Assembly (NCBI RefSeq): GCF_014642175.1
Contig: NZ_BMIL01000003.1
Coordinates: 1 to 64,000, forward strand
DNA: 64,000 nucleotides
Reading direction: 5' to 3'
DNA from: Pedobacter quisquiliarum
GTDB taxonomy: Bacteria > Bacteroidota > Bacteroidia > Sphingobacteriales > Sphingobacteriaceae
Part shown: piece after piece, positions 51,531-60,967 of the stretch
Position numbering within the stretch: position 1 is the stretch's first letter
How the letters are laid out: each line of letters begins with the position of its first letter
The notes under the pieces: model-generated
The model's database searches: none
Told to the model about the DNA's origin: nothing
The model's input: only the letters and a program-made list of their open reading frames with translations
Translations under genes and position numbers: made by a program

Positions 51531-52937
51531 ATGGAAATCATACACTTCAGTGCAGAATGTTATCCAGTGGCTAAAGTCGGTGGGCTTGGCGACGTTGTGG
51601 GTGCATTGCCGAAGTATCAAAACAAAATTGGTCATACTGCTAAAGTTGTGATGCCCGCCTATGATAACAAGTTTTTGAATGAAAACGAGTTTGAAGGGGT
51701 TTACGAAGGCTGGGTGGAGATGGGCACGGGCAATTACCAGGTACGAATTATCAGAGAGAAGTCGAATAAGCTTGGTTTTGACTTGTACCTGGTTCACATT
51801 CCAGGGTTGCTTGATCGCCCTAAAGTTTACGGCTACGACAATGATACGGAGCGCTTTTTAGCATTCCAAATGGCAGCGCTCGACTGGATACATCAGTGGC
51901 AGCACAAACCCGATGTGATTCATTGTCATGATTACCATACTGGTCTTATTCCATTTATGGTATCAAACTGTCCGCGATTTTGGCGCTTGAATTCCGTTCT
52001 TACCGCATTTACCATCCACAATGCCCAGTATCAGGGGCAATTTGGCTGGGATAAACTACATCTGCTTCCAATCTTTGACCTTCGAAACTCTGGCAAACTG
52101 GAATGGGATAAGGCGATTAATCCATTGGCTTCAGCCATTAAATGTGCATGGAAAATTTCCACTGTATCGCCGAGCTATATGGAAGAAGTTAGTTATAGCG
52201 CAAATGGATTGGAAAGTTTGCTTCAGCGGGAGCGGGGCAAGTCACACGGCATCTTGAATGGCATCGACAACGACGTTTGGGATCCTGCGACGGACAACAT
52301 GCTGGCGAAGAATTACAATTTGAAGAACTTTGAAGCGGGGAAAAAAGCAAATAAACAGGCGCTTTGCAACATTTTCGGTCTGGATGTAAACAAGCCTTTG
52401 TATACATTTATTGGCAGGTTAGTTGGTGAAAAAGGCGCTGATTTACTGCCGCAGATCTTCGATAACGTGATGCGGCAAAGTGAAGGTGCGCTAAATATCC
52501 TGGTGCTTGGATCGGGCGAGAAACATGTCGAGGATCAGCTGGAACAGCTTAAAGATAGGTACAAGGGTATTTACAATACCTATATTGGATACAATGAGCA
52601 ACTGTCCCATCAAATGTATGCTGGAGCAGACTTCTTGCTGATGCCGTCCAGGGTTGAACCTTGTGGTTTGAACCAGATGTATGCGCTACGTTATGGCACG
52701 ATACCGATAGTGCGCCGCATAGGTGGCCTGAAGGATACGGTTATTGACGTGGGTGATGGTGGTTTTGGCTTCTGCCATGAACAGGCGACGGTGCCGGATG
52801 TGGAGCACGCGATAGGCCGGGCTTTTCATCTATATCAAAACCCAAAAGCTATAAAAGAGATTAGAAAACGTATAATGACACTTGACCATTCCTGGGATAA
52901 ATCAGCTCAGGACTACATCAACTTTTACCAAATATAA
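51531..52937 (+). CDS. glgA: Glycogen synthase (GT5)
   Basis: A 468-residue GT-B glycosyltransferase that extends alpha-1,4-glucan from ADP-glucose. The N-terminal K-V-G-G-L-G-D-V-V-G-A-L-P (residues ~15-27) binds the ADP-glucose phosphates. Further motifs are H-C-H-D-Y-H-T near 127, N-G-I-D-N-D-V-W-D-P near 243, G-R-L-V-G-E-K-G-A-D near 294 and E-P-C-G-L-N-Q-M-Y-A-L-R-Y-G near 376. The length matches GlgA. It is followed 10 bp later by glgC, giving a two-step glycogen unit. Confidence 0.94.
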   Translation: MEIIHFSAECYPVAKVGGLGDVVGALPKYQNKIGHTAKVVMPAYDNKFLNENEFEGVYEGWVEMGTGNYQVRIIREKSNKLGFDLYLVHIPGLLDRPKVYGYDNDTERFLAFQMAALDWIHQWQHKPDVIHCHDYHTGLIPFMVSNCPRFWRLNSVLTAFTIHNAQYQGQFGWDKLHLLPIFDLRNSGKLEWDKAINPLASAIKCAWKISTVSPSYMEEVSYSANGLESLLQRERGKSHGILNGIDNDVWDPATDNMLAKNYNLKNFEAGKKANKQALCNIFGLDVNKPLYTFIGRLVGEKGADLLPQIFDNVMRQSEGALNILVLGSGEKHVEDQLEQLKDRYKGIYNTYIGYNEQLSHQMYAGADFLLMPSRVEPCGLNQMYALRYGTIPIVRRIGGLKDTVIDVGDGGFGFCHEQATVPDVEHAIGRAFHLYQNPKAIKEIRKRIMTLDHSWDKSAQDYINFYQI

Positions 52938-52947
52938 ACTTAACTAT

Positions 52948-54219
52948 ATGACTGAAAAAGTATTGGGAGTAATTCTTGGCGGTGGCCAGGGCTCCAGGTT
53001 ATCACCACTAACGCAGACCAGATCCAAACCAGCCGTTCCTATTGCAGGTAAGTATAGATTAGTGGATATTCCAATTTCAAACTGTTTGAACTCGGGCATT
53101 CACCGCATGTTTGTACTAACGCAATTCAACTCTGCGTCGCTGAACAAGCACATTAAGAACACTTACCACTTTAGCCACTTTAGCGATGCCTTTGTGGATA
53201 TTCTGGCTGCTGAACAGACACCTGAAAACCCAACCTGGTTCCAGGGAACGGCCGATGCTGTTCGTCAAACGATGCACCACCTGTTGAATCATGAGTTTGA
53301 ATATGTATTGATCCTATCTGGAGATCAATTATATCAGATGGATTTCAATGAAATGGTTAATGCGCACATTGAGAGCAAAGCAGAAGTGACGCTTGCGACC
53401 ATTCCGGTTACCGCTAAAGATGGTACAGATTTCGGAATCCTTAAAGCGAATGAAGAAAACATTATTACCTCCTTCACGGAAAAACCGAATTCAGAATTGA
53501 TTAAGGAATGGAGTTCTGATACTGGTCCGGAGATGCAGGCTGAAGGTAGAAACTACCTGGCTTCAATGGGTATCTACATCTTCAACCGTGATTTGCTGAT
53601 CCGCATATTTGAGGAGAATCCGAATGAGAAAGATTTCGGTAAAGAGATTATTCCAATGGTGCTTAATCAGTACCGCGTATTAAGCTATCAATATGAGGGG
53701 TACTGGACCGATATCGGTAACATATCTTCTTTCTTTGAGGCGAACCTTGGATTAACTGACGACATACCGAAGTTTAACTTGTTTGATAGTCATCAAAGTA
53801 TTTTCACAAGACCTCGCATGTTGCCGCCATCAAAAATACTTGGAACAACATTGAATAAGGCTGTGATTGCTGAAGGGTGTATACTACAGGCTGAAGCCAT
53901 CAGTCATGCCGTGATTGGTATTCGTTCCAGAATTGGCCGTGGCACCAAGATCGAGAATGCCTATATCATGGGTAGTGATCGTTATCAGACCTTACAGCAG
54001 ATACAGGAGGAAAATGATGCCGGCCATCCGCTAATTGGTATAGGTGATGATTGTGAGATTTCTAACGCTATTATTGACAAGAACTGTAGAATTGGGAATA
54101 GCGTGAAGATCAAAGGCGGTATGCACCTGCCAGATGGTGACTTCGGGTTCTATGCTGTAAAGGATGGAATTGTAGTTGTTAAAAAGGGTGCAATCGTTCC
54201 ATCAGGAACAACCATATAG
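52948..54219 (+). CDS. glgC: Glucose-1-phosphate adenylyltransferase
   Basis: A 423-residue enzyme that makes ADP-glucose from ATP and glucose-1-phosphate for GlgA. G-G-G-Q-G-S-R-L near residue 11, K-P-A-V-P-I-A-G-K-Y-R near 27, S-G-D-Q-L-Y near 129, F-x-E-K-P near 180 and Y-W-T-D-I-G near 250 are diagnostic. A left-handed beta-helix follows (I-G-I-R-S-R-I-G-R-G-T-K-I, then C-R-I-G-N-S-V-K-I). The ATG at 52948 directly follows the glgA stop; longer frames would overlap glgA. Confidence 0.96.
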   Translation: MTEKVLGVILGGGQGSRLSPLTQTRSKPAVPIAGKYRLVDIPISNCLNSGIHRMFVLTQFNSASLNKHIKNTYHFSHFSDAFVDILAAEQTPENPTWFQGTADAVRQTMHHLLNHEFEYVLILSGDQLYQMDFNEMVNAHIESKAEVTLATIPVTAKDGTDFGILKANEENIITSFTEKPNSELIKEWSSDTGPEMQAEGRNYLASMGIYIFNRDLLIRIFEENPNEKDFGKEIIPMVLNQYRVLSYQYEGYWTDIGNISSFFEANLGLTDDIPKFNLFDSHQSIFTRPRMLPPSKILGTTLNKAVIAEGCILQAEAISHAVIGIRSRIGRGTKIENAYIMGSDRYQTLQQIQEENDAGHPLIGIGDDCEISNAIIDKNCRIGNSVKIKGGMHLPDGDFGFYAVKDGIVVVKKGAIVPSGTTI

Positions 54220-54250
54220 TAAGGTTAACATTTTATTTGTTTGTTTATCG

Positions 54251-54300
54251 AAAGGTAAATGTTTCGTGCAAGTGCACGCAGACATTTACCTTTACTTTTT
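54251..54300 (+). terminator. Long hairpin and T run after glgC, abutting the next start codon
   Basis: Outer arms AAAGGTAAATGT (54251-54262) and ACATTTACCTTT (54282-54293) with an inner CGTGC/GCACG stem (54265-54278), then ACTTTTT and immediately the ATG at 54301. It looks like the glgC terminator, yet also covers the 5' region of the next gene. Confidence 0.75.
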
Positions 54301-55098
54301 ATGAAGAAAACCTATATCGATCAGTTGGGAAACAGCATAACACTTGGGTTTCCACCAATACGCATCATTTCACTGGTACCTTCACAAACAGAACTGCTGT
54401 TTGATTTAGGCCTTAATCAGGAAGTTATAGGGGTAACGAAGTTTTGCATCCATCCAGAGCAAAAGGTACATGCCAAGTTTAAGATCGGTGGCACTAAGAA
54501 GCTGAATATAGAACTGATCCGCTCGCTAAAACCAGATTTGATTATCGGGAACAAAGAAGAGAATACACGCGAAGAGATTGAATTACTCCAGGAAGAATTC
54601 CCGGTTTGGATGAGCGACATATCCAATCTTGATGAGGCATTGGACATGATCAGCAGGGTAGGGGAAATTGTAGACCGCGCGCCGGAAGCTGCGTATCTGG
54701 TGCATTTGATCTCCATAGGTTTTAAAGACTTACAAACACTCGCTTTAGAACGTCGCATTAGCGCCGACGTACTTTACATGATTTGGAAGAAGCCTTATAT
54801 GGCGGCAGGCCGTGCCACCTTTATTGATGATGTAATGCGCAAGATTGGCTTGAACAATGTTTTGGCTGAAGCCAGATACCCAGTTTTGGAAACAGAAACG
54901 ATCGGGCAACTGAACCCGCAGTTAATCTTCCTATCAAGTGAGCCTTATCCCTTTGGGGAAAAGCACATCGCGGAATTCTCTACATTGATGCCTGGAGCAC
55001 ACGTGAGGATTGTGGATGGTGAGATGTTCTCCTGGTACGGCAGCCGCTTGGTTAAAGCCGTAGGCTACCTTTTTCAACTTCAAAAAGACTTAATGTGA
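54301..55098 (+). CDS. Helical-backbone metal/cobalamin-binding protein (BtuF-like)
   Basis: About 265 residues from ATG 54301, which follows a hairpin directly. The fold is that of class III periplasmic binding proteins: R-I-I-S-L-V-P-S-Q-T-E-L-L-F-D-L-G near residue 19, then K-P-D-L-I-I-G-N near 77 and L-N-P-Q-L-I-F-L-S-S near 204. Family members bind vitamin B12 or iron-siderophore. Neither signal peptide nor lipobox is visible, and no permease or ATPase is adjacent, so the ligand and location are uncertain. The frame from 54259 would start inside the hairpin and is less likely. Confidence 0.82.
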   Translation: MKKTYIDQLGNSITLGFPPIRIISLVPSQTELLFDLGLNQEVIGVTKFCIHPEQKVHAKFKIGGTKKLNIELIRSLKPDLIIGNKEENTREEIELLQEEFPVWMSDISNLDEALDMISRVGEIVDRAPEAAYLVHLISIGFKDLQTLALERRISADVLYMIWKKPYMAAGRATFIDDVMRKIGLNNVLAEARYPVLETETIGQLNPQLIFLSSEPYPFGEKHIAEFSTLMPGAHVRIVDGEMFSWYGSRLVKAVGYLFQLQKDLM

Positions 55099-55202
55099 AA
55101 GTATAATGGTCAAAAAGTGTGAAGACTAAATTGGCCTCATGTTTGTAGTTTTGGACGCTCATCTACCAGTGCGTTTTGCCAACAAAGTAGGCAGTATAAC
55201 CA

Positions 55203-56099
55203 ATGAAAACATCAGACCCTATAACCCTTGTTGTCGCTACAGACAACTTCTATGCGATCCTGCTTTCCGCTTTAGTAAAGTCGATCGAGCTAAATCATAA
55301 ATCTGGAGAAAAAATCCATGTTCATGTTATTGATGATGGTATATCATCCAAAAACATAAAGCTAATCTCGGAAACCGTTAGTAAAGATATGTTTACTTTC
55401 TTTTGGCATAAGACCAATACGGTGGTGCCAAAAGATGTTAAGTTCCCTGACGATATATCTGCGCTGCCGATAACTGTATACATGCGATTATTCGCGCCCT
55501 ATTTGATTCCGAAGGAAACAAAGAAGATGTTGTATCTTGATGTAGACATGATTGTCTTGAAAGATATATCAGAGCTGTGGAACGTTGATCTTGGCGATAA
55601 GCTTTTTGCTGCCGTGCAGGACAGGTGTGCGACGATGCTAAGCAAGTGGGGCGGAGTAGCCAATTACAAGGAACTTGGACTACAAGCCGACGACGCTTAC
55701 TTCAACTCTGGTCTATTGTTGCTGGACCCGATTCGATGGCGTGCAATGGACGTGCCCAATAAAGTCATCAAAGTAATCAGCGAAAATACTAAATATGCTA
55801 AATGGCCCGATCAGTACGGTCTGAATGTCGTGCTGGTAAACCAATGGGTAATGCTAGACCCAAGATGGAATGCCTTTGCTGACAACAAGTATGAGGATCC
55901 TTTTTTGGTGCACTATCTTAATATTAAACCAATTTTCAAGTCGTATAAGTCACAACCGGAGTATTATGACCTGTTCCATCAATATTTAAAGCAGACGCCG
56001 TACAAGAATTTCAGAGTTTTAAGTAATAGACACTTGATGCTTCGGAAGGTGATTACCAGGATTAGTAAAAAAATAGGTGCTTTAAAGCGCAAGAAATAG
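55203..56099 (+). CDS. Glycosyltransferase family 8 protein
   Basis: A 298-residue GT-A enzyme. The DxD-type metal site is in M-L-Y-L-D-V-D-M-I-V-L near residue 110. F-N-S-G-L-L-L-L-D near 168 and W-P-D-Q-Y-G-L-N near 201 are typical of GT8, and the end holds a conserved H-Y-L near 236. It probably adds glucose or galactose to LPS or another surface glycan. It is a single gene with its own terminator, in the gap before tRNA-Leu. Confidence 0.9.
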   Translation: MKTSDPITLVVATDNFYAILLSALVKSIELNHKSGEKIHVHVIDDGISSKNIKLISETVSKDMFTFFWHKTNTVVPKDVKFPDDISALPITVYMRLFAPYLIPKETKKMLYLDVDMIVLKDISELWNVDLGDKLFAAVQDRCATMLSKWGGVANYKELGLQADDAYFNSGLLLLDPIRWRAMDVPNKVIKVISENTKYAKWPDQYGLNVVLVNQWVMLDPRWNAFADNKYEDPFLVHYLNIKPIFKSYKSQPEYYDLFHQYLKQTPYKNFRVLSNRHLMLRKVITRISKKIGALKRKK

Positions 56100-56143
56100 C
56101 CTGGAGTAGGTTAATTGGTGCATATTTCGGTAAGACAATCAAC

Positions 56144-56176
56144 AAAAAGCATGGGTGATACATCCATGCTTTTTTG
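56144..56176 (+). terminator. Intrinsic terminator after the GT8 gene
   Basis: AAAAAGCATGG (56144-56154) pairs with CCATGCTTTTT (56164-56174) with a T run. Confidence 0.9.
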
Positions 56177-56319
56177 TTTACAGGCTATTTAGCGGCCGGT
56201 TTAGGGCTAACATAACGCCTTGTTTCATCGTGATCGGGTTGGAGCGAAAAATAAGTTGAAAATTATTGGGCTGATATTTAGGCTTTTATTGATGGAATGC
56301 AAAAATAAGTTGGATAGCT

Positions 56320-56350
56320 TTTCAATAAGTAAAAGTAATCTCTATATTTG
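56320..56350 (+). promoter_or_regulatory. Promoter of tRNA-Leu
   Basis: TTG at 56320-56322, a 20-nt spacer, then TATATTTG at 56343-56350, a full Bacteroidota consensus. The tRNA starts 25 nt after the -7 element. Confidence 0.8.
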
Positions 56351-56375
56351 CAGAACAAAACAATTCCTAAATGAT

Positions 56376-56457
56376 GCGGATGTGGCGTAATTGGTAGCCG
56401 CACCAGACTTAGGATCTGGCGCTTCACGGCGTGGGGGTTCGAGTCCCTTCATCCGCA
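56376..56457 (+). tRNA. tRNA-Leu (anticodon TAG)
   Basis: An 82-nt cloverleaf with acceptor GCGGATG pairing with CATCCGC, anticodon stem CCAGA/TCTGG with loop CTTAGGA (TAG at 56410-56412), a long variable arm typical of class II tRNAs, and T arm GGGGGTTCGAGTCCCTT. The discriminator is A; CCA is not encoded. Confidence 0.95.
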
Positions 56458-56465
56458 CTAATGAT

Positions 56466-56495
56466 TCCCCCGATGTATTTCGGGGGATTTTTTTT
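56466..56495 (+). terminator. Intrinsic terminator after tRNA-Leu
   Basis: TCCCCCGA (56466-56473), loop TGTATT, TCGGGGGA (56480-56487), then a long T run. Confidence 0.92.
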
Positions 56496-56529
56496 ATTAA
56501 AAAGATTGTAAATTTTTGATTCTGAAAAA

Positions 56530-57876
56530 ATGAACATTACACAGGAAAAAATCAACGACCTAAATGCTATCATCAAAGTAAGCATTGCACCTGAAGATTA
56601 TACAGAGAAGGTTGATAAGACTATAAAAGATCAGGCGAAAAAGGCAACCATCCCCGGTTTCCGTAAAGGCATGGTTCCTGCAGCACACATCAAGAAAATG
56701 TACGGTAGAAGCATCCTTGTTGAAGAAATTAACAAAATGCTTTCTGACGCTTTAAACAACTACCTTTCTGAGAATAAAGTTGAAATCCTTGGTCAGCCAT
56801 TACCTAAAATGGATGATACTAAAGAATTCAAATGGGACTTTACTGATGCTTTCGAATTTGAATACGAAATCGGATTGGCACCTGCTGTAGAGGTAAACAT
56901 CAGCGATGCTGATCAATTCAAAGCTTACCAAGTTAAAGCTGATGAAGAAACCCTGGCTTCAAGAATCAAGAATATCCGTAAAAGCTATGGCAAAATGACA
57001 AACCCGGAAGTTTCGGCAGAAGAGGATGTGCTATATGCTGAATTAGCAGAACTTTCGGCCGATGGTTCAGTTTTTGAAGGTGGCATTAATCATACTGGTT
57101 CAATTCGTTTAGATCAGGTGACTGATGAGGCTGTAAAAAGCACATTAATCGGTTTGAAGAAAGACGATGTTCTTCAACTGGATCTTCAGAAAGCTTTCAA
57201 TAACAATGAAAACATCATTGCTAAATTGTTAGACATTACTGAAGAAGCAGCAAAAGAAATGAAATCTACCTTCCAGGTAACGGTTAAGAATGTAAACCGT
57301 TTGGAAGAGGCTGATTTGAACCAAGAGTTCTTTGATAAAATATTTGGAGAAGGTGTAGTAACGGATGAGGCTGGTTTTACCGCTAAAATCACTGAAGAAA
57401 TTGAAGGCATGTTTAAGCAAGATGCTGACCGTAAACTTCAGAATGATATGTATACTAAGCTTACTGACGAAGTGAAAATGGAACTTCCTGATGAGTTCTT
57501 ACGTAAATGGTTGAAAGCGACTAACGAAAAGTTAACTGACGAGGAGTTGAACGAAGGCTATGAAGACTTCGCTAAGAATCTGAAGTGGACGCTGATTGAG
57601 AACAAAATCATCAAGGACAACAATATCGAAATCAAATATGATGAAGTGTTTGCTACAGCTAAAGAGCGTTTAGCCGCACAATTTAGAATGTACAGCCCTG
57701 CGCCAATGCCTGATGATCAGCTAACGCAGTACACAACAACCTTCCTTCAGGAGAAAGATAACGCGAACAGAATATTTGAAGAAGTTAAGGCACTTAAAGT
57801 GTTTAATCACATCAAATCTGTAGCAACAATCAATGAAGAAGAAATCGCTTATAATAAATTTATAGAGATGAACTAA
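56530..57876 (+). CDS. tig: Trigger factor (ribosome-associated chaperone)
   Basis: A 448-residue chaperone that binds nascent chains at the ribosome exit tunnel. The N-terminal ribosome-binding domain has I-P-G-F-R-K-G-M-V-P near residue 41, the family signature. A PPIase-like middle region (about 150-240) is divergent, as is usual in Bacteroidota, and the helical C-terminal domain follows (about 260-440). It precedes clpP and clpX, the common tig-clpP-clpX order, though separated here by a 156-bp gap with a large palindrome. Confidence 0.94.
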   Translation: MNITQEKINDLNAIIKVSIAPEDYTEKVDKTIKDQAKKATIPGFRKGMVPAAHIKKMYGRSILVEEINKMLSDALNNYLSENKVEILGQPLPKMDDTKEFKWDFTDAFEFEYEIGLAPAVEVNISDADQFKAYQVKADEETLASRIKNIRKSYGKMTNPEVSAEEDVLYAELAELSADGSVFEGGINHTGSIRLDQVTDEAVKSTLIGLKKDDVLQLDLQKAFNNNENIIAKLLDITEEAAKEMKSTFQVTVKNVNRLEEADLNQEFFDKIFGEGVVTDEAGFTAKITEEIEGMFKQDADRKLQNDMYTKLTDEVKMELPDEFLRKWLKATNEKLTDEELNEGYEDFAKNLKWTLIENKIIKDNNIEIKYDEVFATAKERLAAQFRMYSPAPMPDDQLTQYTTTFLQEKDNANRIFEEVKALKVFNHIKSVATINEEEIAYNKFIEMN

Positions 57877-57911
57877 TTGTTTAAAAACAATGTTTCTTTA
57901 ATATTTTTCAT

Positions 57912-57940
57912 GTAAGGCGGCCTTTTAAAGGCCGCCTTAC
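57912..57940. terminator. GC-rich palindrome between tig and clpP
   Basis: GTAAGGCGGCC (57912-57922) pairs with GGCCGCCTTAC (57930-57940) around TTTTAAA. There is no long T tract, so it may be a weak terminator or an mRNA-stabilising 3' end. Confidence 0.6.
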
Positions 57941-58032
57941 TTATATACCAGATTCAAATTTTACATTGCAACAATTAATTACCAATTTAGTATTAGTACT
58001 ATTGGGATAGGACAAATAGAAACAACTTACAG

Positions 58033-58722
58033 ATGAATATAGACAAAGATGAATTTAGAAAATATGCTGTAAAGCATCATCGTATTAACGGGTTGAATGT
58101 GGATCGTTTCATTGGCAGAACCAATAACAATCCGAAAAGCATGACCCCGTATATTATAGAGGAGCGCCAGTTAAATGTAGCTCAGATGGATGTGTTTTCT
58201 CGACTGATGATGGACCGTATTATCTTTTTAGGTGATGCTATCCATGATGGAAATGCCAATATCATTCAGGCGCAGTTGCTATTTTTGCAGTCTACAGATA
58301 ACAACCGTGACATTCAGATATATATAAACTCACCGGGTGGTTCCGTTTATGCCGGTTTAGGTATTTATGATACCATGCAGTACATCAGCCCGGATGTAGC
58401 GACAATCTGTACAGGTATGGCCGCATCAATGGGTGCAGTGCTACTTGTTGCCGGTGCAAAAGGAAAACGTGCTGCTTTACCACACTCCAGGGTGATGATT
58501 CACCAACCATCAGGAGGTGCACAGGGTGTTGCTTCAGATATGGAGATTAATTTAAGAGAGATGCTTAAACTGAAAAAAGAGCTCTATGATATCATCTCTA
58601 ACCATTCAGGTCAAACATACGAATGGGTAGAGAAAGCCTCTGATCGTGATTACTGGATGAAAGCTGACGAAGCTAAGGAGTTTGGAATGATTGATGAGGT
58701 ATTGATAGGACACAACAAATAA
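58033..58722 (+). CDS. clpP: ATP-dependent Clp protease proteolytic subunit
   Basis: A 229-residue serine protease that forms the ClpP barrel. The catalytic Ser132 is in G-M-A-A-S-M-G-A and His157 in M-I-H-Q-P-S-G-G; S-P-G-G-S-V near 99 is the oxyanion loop. It is about 30 residues longer at the N-terminus than E. coli ClpP, typical for the phylum. It degrades proteins delivered by ClpX (gene starts 4 bp after its stop), including those with the tmRNA tag encoded at 331-360. Confidence 0.96.
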   Translation: MNIDKDEFRKYAVKHHRINGLNVDRFIGRTNNNPKSMTPYIIEERQLNVAQMDVFSRLMMDRIIFLGDAIHDGNANIIQAQLLFLQSTDNNRDIQIYINSPGGSVYAGLGIYDTMQYISPDVATICTGMAASMGAVLLVAGAKGKRAALPHSRVMIHQPSGGAQGVASDMEINLREMLKLKKELYDIISNHSGQTYEWVEKASDRDYWMKADEAKEFGMIDEVLIGHNK

Positions 58723-58726
58723 AAAG

Positions 58727-59968
58727 ATGGCTAAACAAACAAAAGAATCTCGTTGCTCATTTTGTGGTTCCAGCAAACAGGATACCTTAATGTTGATTGA
58801 GGGGCTTGACGCATACATCTGCGATAAGTGTGTAGTACAAGCAAACCAATTGGTATTGCAGGAGTTTGGGAATCAGAAAAACAAGGGCGTCCATGCTTCC
58901 TTGAAACTGCTTAAACCCTTAGAAATCAAGCAGCATATTGATCAATATGTAATTGGTCAGGATGATGCAAAAAAGGTGCTTTCGGTAGCCGTGTATAATC
59001 ACTACAAGCGATTAAGCCAGAAGATTAATAAGGATGATGAGGTAGAGATTGAAAAATCTAATATCATGCTTGTTGGGGAGACCGGTACAGGTAAAACCCT
59101 TCTGGCAAAAACCATCGCGAAGATCTTACATGTACCTTTCTGTATATGTGATGCGACAGTGCTGACTGAGGCAGGTTACGTAGGGGAGGATGTGGAAAGT
59201 ATTCTTACCCGTTTGTTACAAGCTGCAGACTATGATGTCGCTTCAGCAGAACGCGGCATTGTGTACATCGATGAAGTGGATAAAGTTGCTCGTAAGAGTG
59301 ACAACCCGTCCATCACTCGTGATGTATCGGGAGAAGGAGTTCAGCAAGCACTTCTAAAGATTCTGGAAGGTACGATTGTGAACGTTCCACCGCAAGGCGG
59401 ACGTAAACACCCGGATCAGAAAATGATTCCAGTTAACACCAACAATATACTTTTCATCTGCGGCGGTGCTTTTGATGGCATCGAACGTAAGATCGCTAAC
59501 CGTCTGCGCACGCAGGCAGTGGGTTACAAGGTGAAAAAGGATGATGCTGATCTTGACTTGAAAAACCTGTACAAGTATATTACGCCACAGGATTTGAAGT
59601 CTTTCGGTTTAATCCCTGAGCTTATTGGTCGTGTACCTGTGCTGACGCACTTAAATCCGCTGGATAAAGAAGCATTGCGCAACATCCTGACGGAACCCAA
59701 GAATTCATTGCTAAGACAATATGTTAAGTTATTTGAATATGAAGGCGTAGCGCTTGTCTTCGAAGATGAGGTACTAGACTTCATTGTCGATAAAGCCATG
59801 GAATATAAGCTGGGTGCGAGGGGATTGAGATCGATATGCGAGGCAATAATGCTGGACGCGATGTTCGATATCCCGTCAGATACGGAAGTAAAAGAACTAA
59901 ATATTACACTGGACTACGCAGTGGAAAAATTTGAAAAGGCGGATTTTAAAAAGCTAAAAGCTGCTTAA
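58727..59968 (+). CDS. clpX: ClpX unfoldase (ATP-dependent Clp protease ATP-binding subunit)
   Basis: A 413-residue AAA+ protein. The N-terminal zinc domain has C-S-F-C-G near residue 10 and C-D-K-C near 36. Walker A is G-E-T-G-T-G-K-T near 118 and Walker B V-Y-I-D-E-V-D-K near 180. Then come the [10 protein letters not shown] sensor segment near 201 and the I-G-R/V-P pore-region motifs. It unfolds tagged substrates and feeds them to ClpP. Co-transcribed with clpP; a terminator follows directly. Confidence 0.97.
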   Translation: MAKQTKESRCSFCGSSKQDTLMLIEGLDAYICDKCVVQANQLVLQEFGNQKNKGVHASLKLLKPLEIKQHIDQYVIGQDDAKKVLSVAVYNHYKRLSQKINKDDEVEIEKSNIMLVGETGTGKTLLAKTIAKILHVPFCICDATVLTEAGYVGEDVESILTRLLQAADYDVASAERGIVYIDEVDKVARKSDNPSITRDVSGEGVQQALLKILEGTIVNVPPQGGRKHPDQKMIPVNTNNILFICGGAFDGIERKIANRLRTQAVGYKVKKDDADLDLKNLYKYITPQDLKSFGLIPELIGRVPVLTHLNPLDKEALRNILTEPKNSLLRQYVKLFEYEGVALVFEDEVLDFIVDKAMEYKLGARGLRSICEAIMLDAMFDIPSDTEVKELNITLDYAVEKFEKADFKKLKAA

Positions 59969-59972
59969 AAAG

Positions 59973-60000
59973 AATCCCCTGAATAAGGGGATTTTTTTTA
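59973..60000 (+). terminator. Intrinsic terminator after clpX
   Basis: AATCCCCT (59973-59980), loop GAATA, AGGGGATT (59986-59993), then a T run. Confidence 0.92.
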
Positions 60001-60031
60001 CCCCAAAATTTTATTAACTAAAATATATTAT

Positions 60032-60892
60032 ATGAATGAAGAAATCGACGTAAAAAAGAAACCAACTACTGGCAAGGCTAAAAAGCCGAAGGAAGTAGAA
60101 TCTCCGGTGAAGTCCGGCCTAAAATCTAAGGAAGATATTGTAAAAAACTGGTTGCCCCGGTATACCGGACGCCCGCTGGAAGGTTTCGGTAAGTACATCT
60201 TATTAACCAACTTCAGTAAATACCTACAGATGTTTTCTGAATGGAACGACGATGCGCCGATCATGGGTATTGATAAACCAATGCAAAGTGTTTCTGCGAA
60301 CGGCATTACCATCATTAACTTCGGTATGGGAAGCCCACTTGCAGCGACCATGATGGATTTACTATCCGCCATTCAGCCGAAAGCAGTATTATTCTTAGGA
60401 AAGTGTGGTGGGTTGAAAAAGAAAAATCAACTTGGCGACTTAATCTTACCAATTGCTGCAATTCGGGGGGAAGGTACATCAAACGACTATTTACCGGCTG
60501 AAGTTCCTGCATTACCATCCTTTGCGCTTCAGAAAGCAATTTCGACCACGATACGTGATCATTCTAGAGATTACTGGACTGGAACATGCTACACGACAAA
60601 CCGCAGGGTGTGGGAACATGATAAGGAGTTCAAAAAATACCTGAAGACACTTCGTGCAATGGCTGTAGATATGGAGACTGCTACGATTTTCACTACAGGT
60701 TTCGCTAACAAGATCCCGACAGGTGCTTTATTACTTGTATCGGATCAGCCAATGATACCAGAAGGTGTAAAAACTGCAGAAAGTGATAGCAAAGTAACGA
60801 ACACCTACGTAGAAACGCACTTGAAGATTGGAATCGAATCGCTTAAACAGTTAAGCAACAACGGGCTTACGGTTAAACACCTCAAGTTCTAA
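60032..60892 (+). CDS. amn: AMP nucleosidase
   Basis: A 286-residue enzyme of the nucleoside phosphorylase fold that splits AMP into adenine and ribose-5-phosphate. The sequence K-N-W-L-P-R-Y-T-G near residue 33, I-N-F-G-M-G-S-P near 92, F-L-G-K-C-G-G-L near 118, and A-V-D-M-E-T-A-T near 210 (substrate-binding Met-Glu) fit the short bacteroidal AMP nucleosidase rather than the longer E. coli Amn. A Lys-rich N-terminal tail (residues 1-28) is unusual. It probably regulates the adenylate pool. Confidence 0.88.
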   Translation: MNEEIDVKKKPTTGKAKKPKEVESPVKSGLKSKEDIVKNWLPRYTGRPLEGFGKYILLTNFSKYLQMFSEWNDDAPIMGIDKPMQSVSANGITIINFGMGSPLAATMMDLLSAIQPKAVLFLGKCGGLKKKNQLGDLILPIAAIRGEGTSNDYLPAEVPALPSFALQKAISTTIRDHSRDYWTGTCYTTNRRVWEHDKEFKKYLKTLRAMAVDMETATIFTTGFANKIPTGALLLVSDQPMIPEGVKTAESDSKVTNTYVETHLKIGIESLKQLSNNGLTVKHLKF

Positions 60893-60967
60893 ACCTTTTA
60901 ATACCTGTAAATCCAGGTCTAGAATTCTACAAACTGGCAATATGTGACTATGTTGTATTTGCACCAT

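Noticed and set aside
52882..52947. Upstream start for glgC inside glgA
   Set aside because: The family N-terminus begins at the ATG at 52948, just after the glgA stop.
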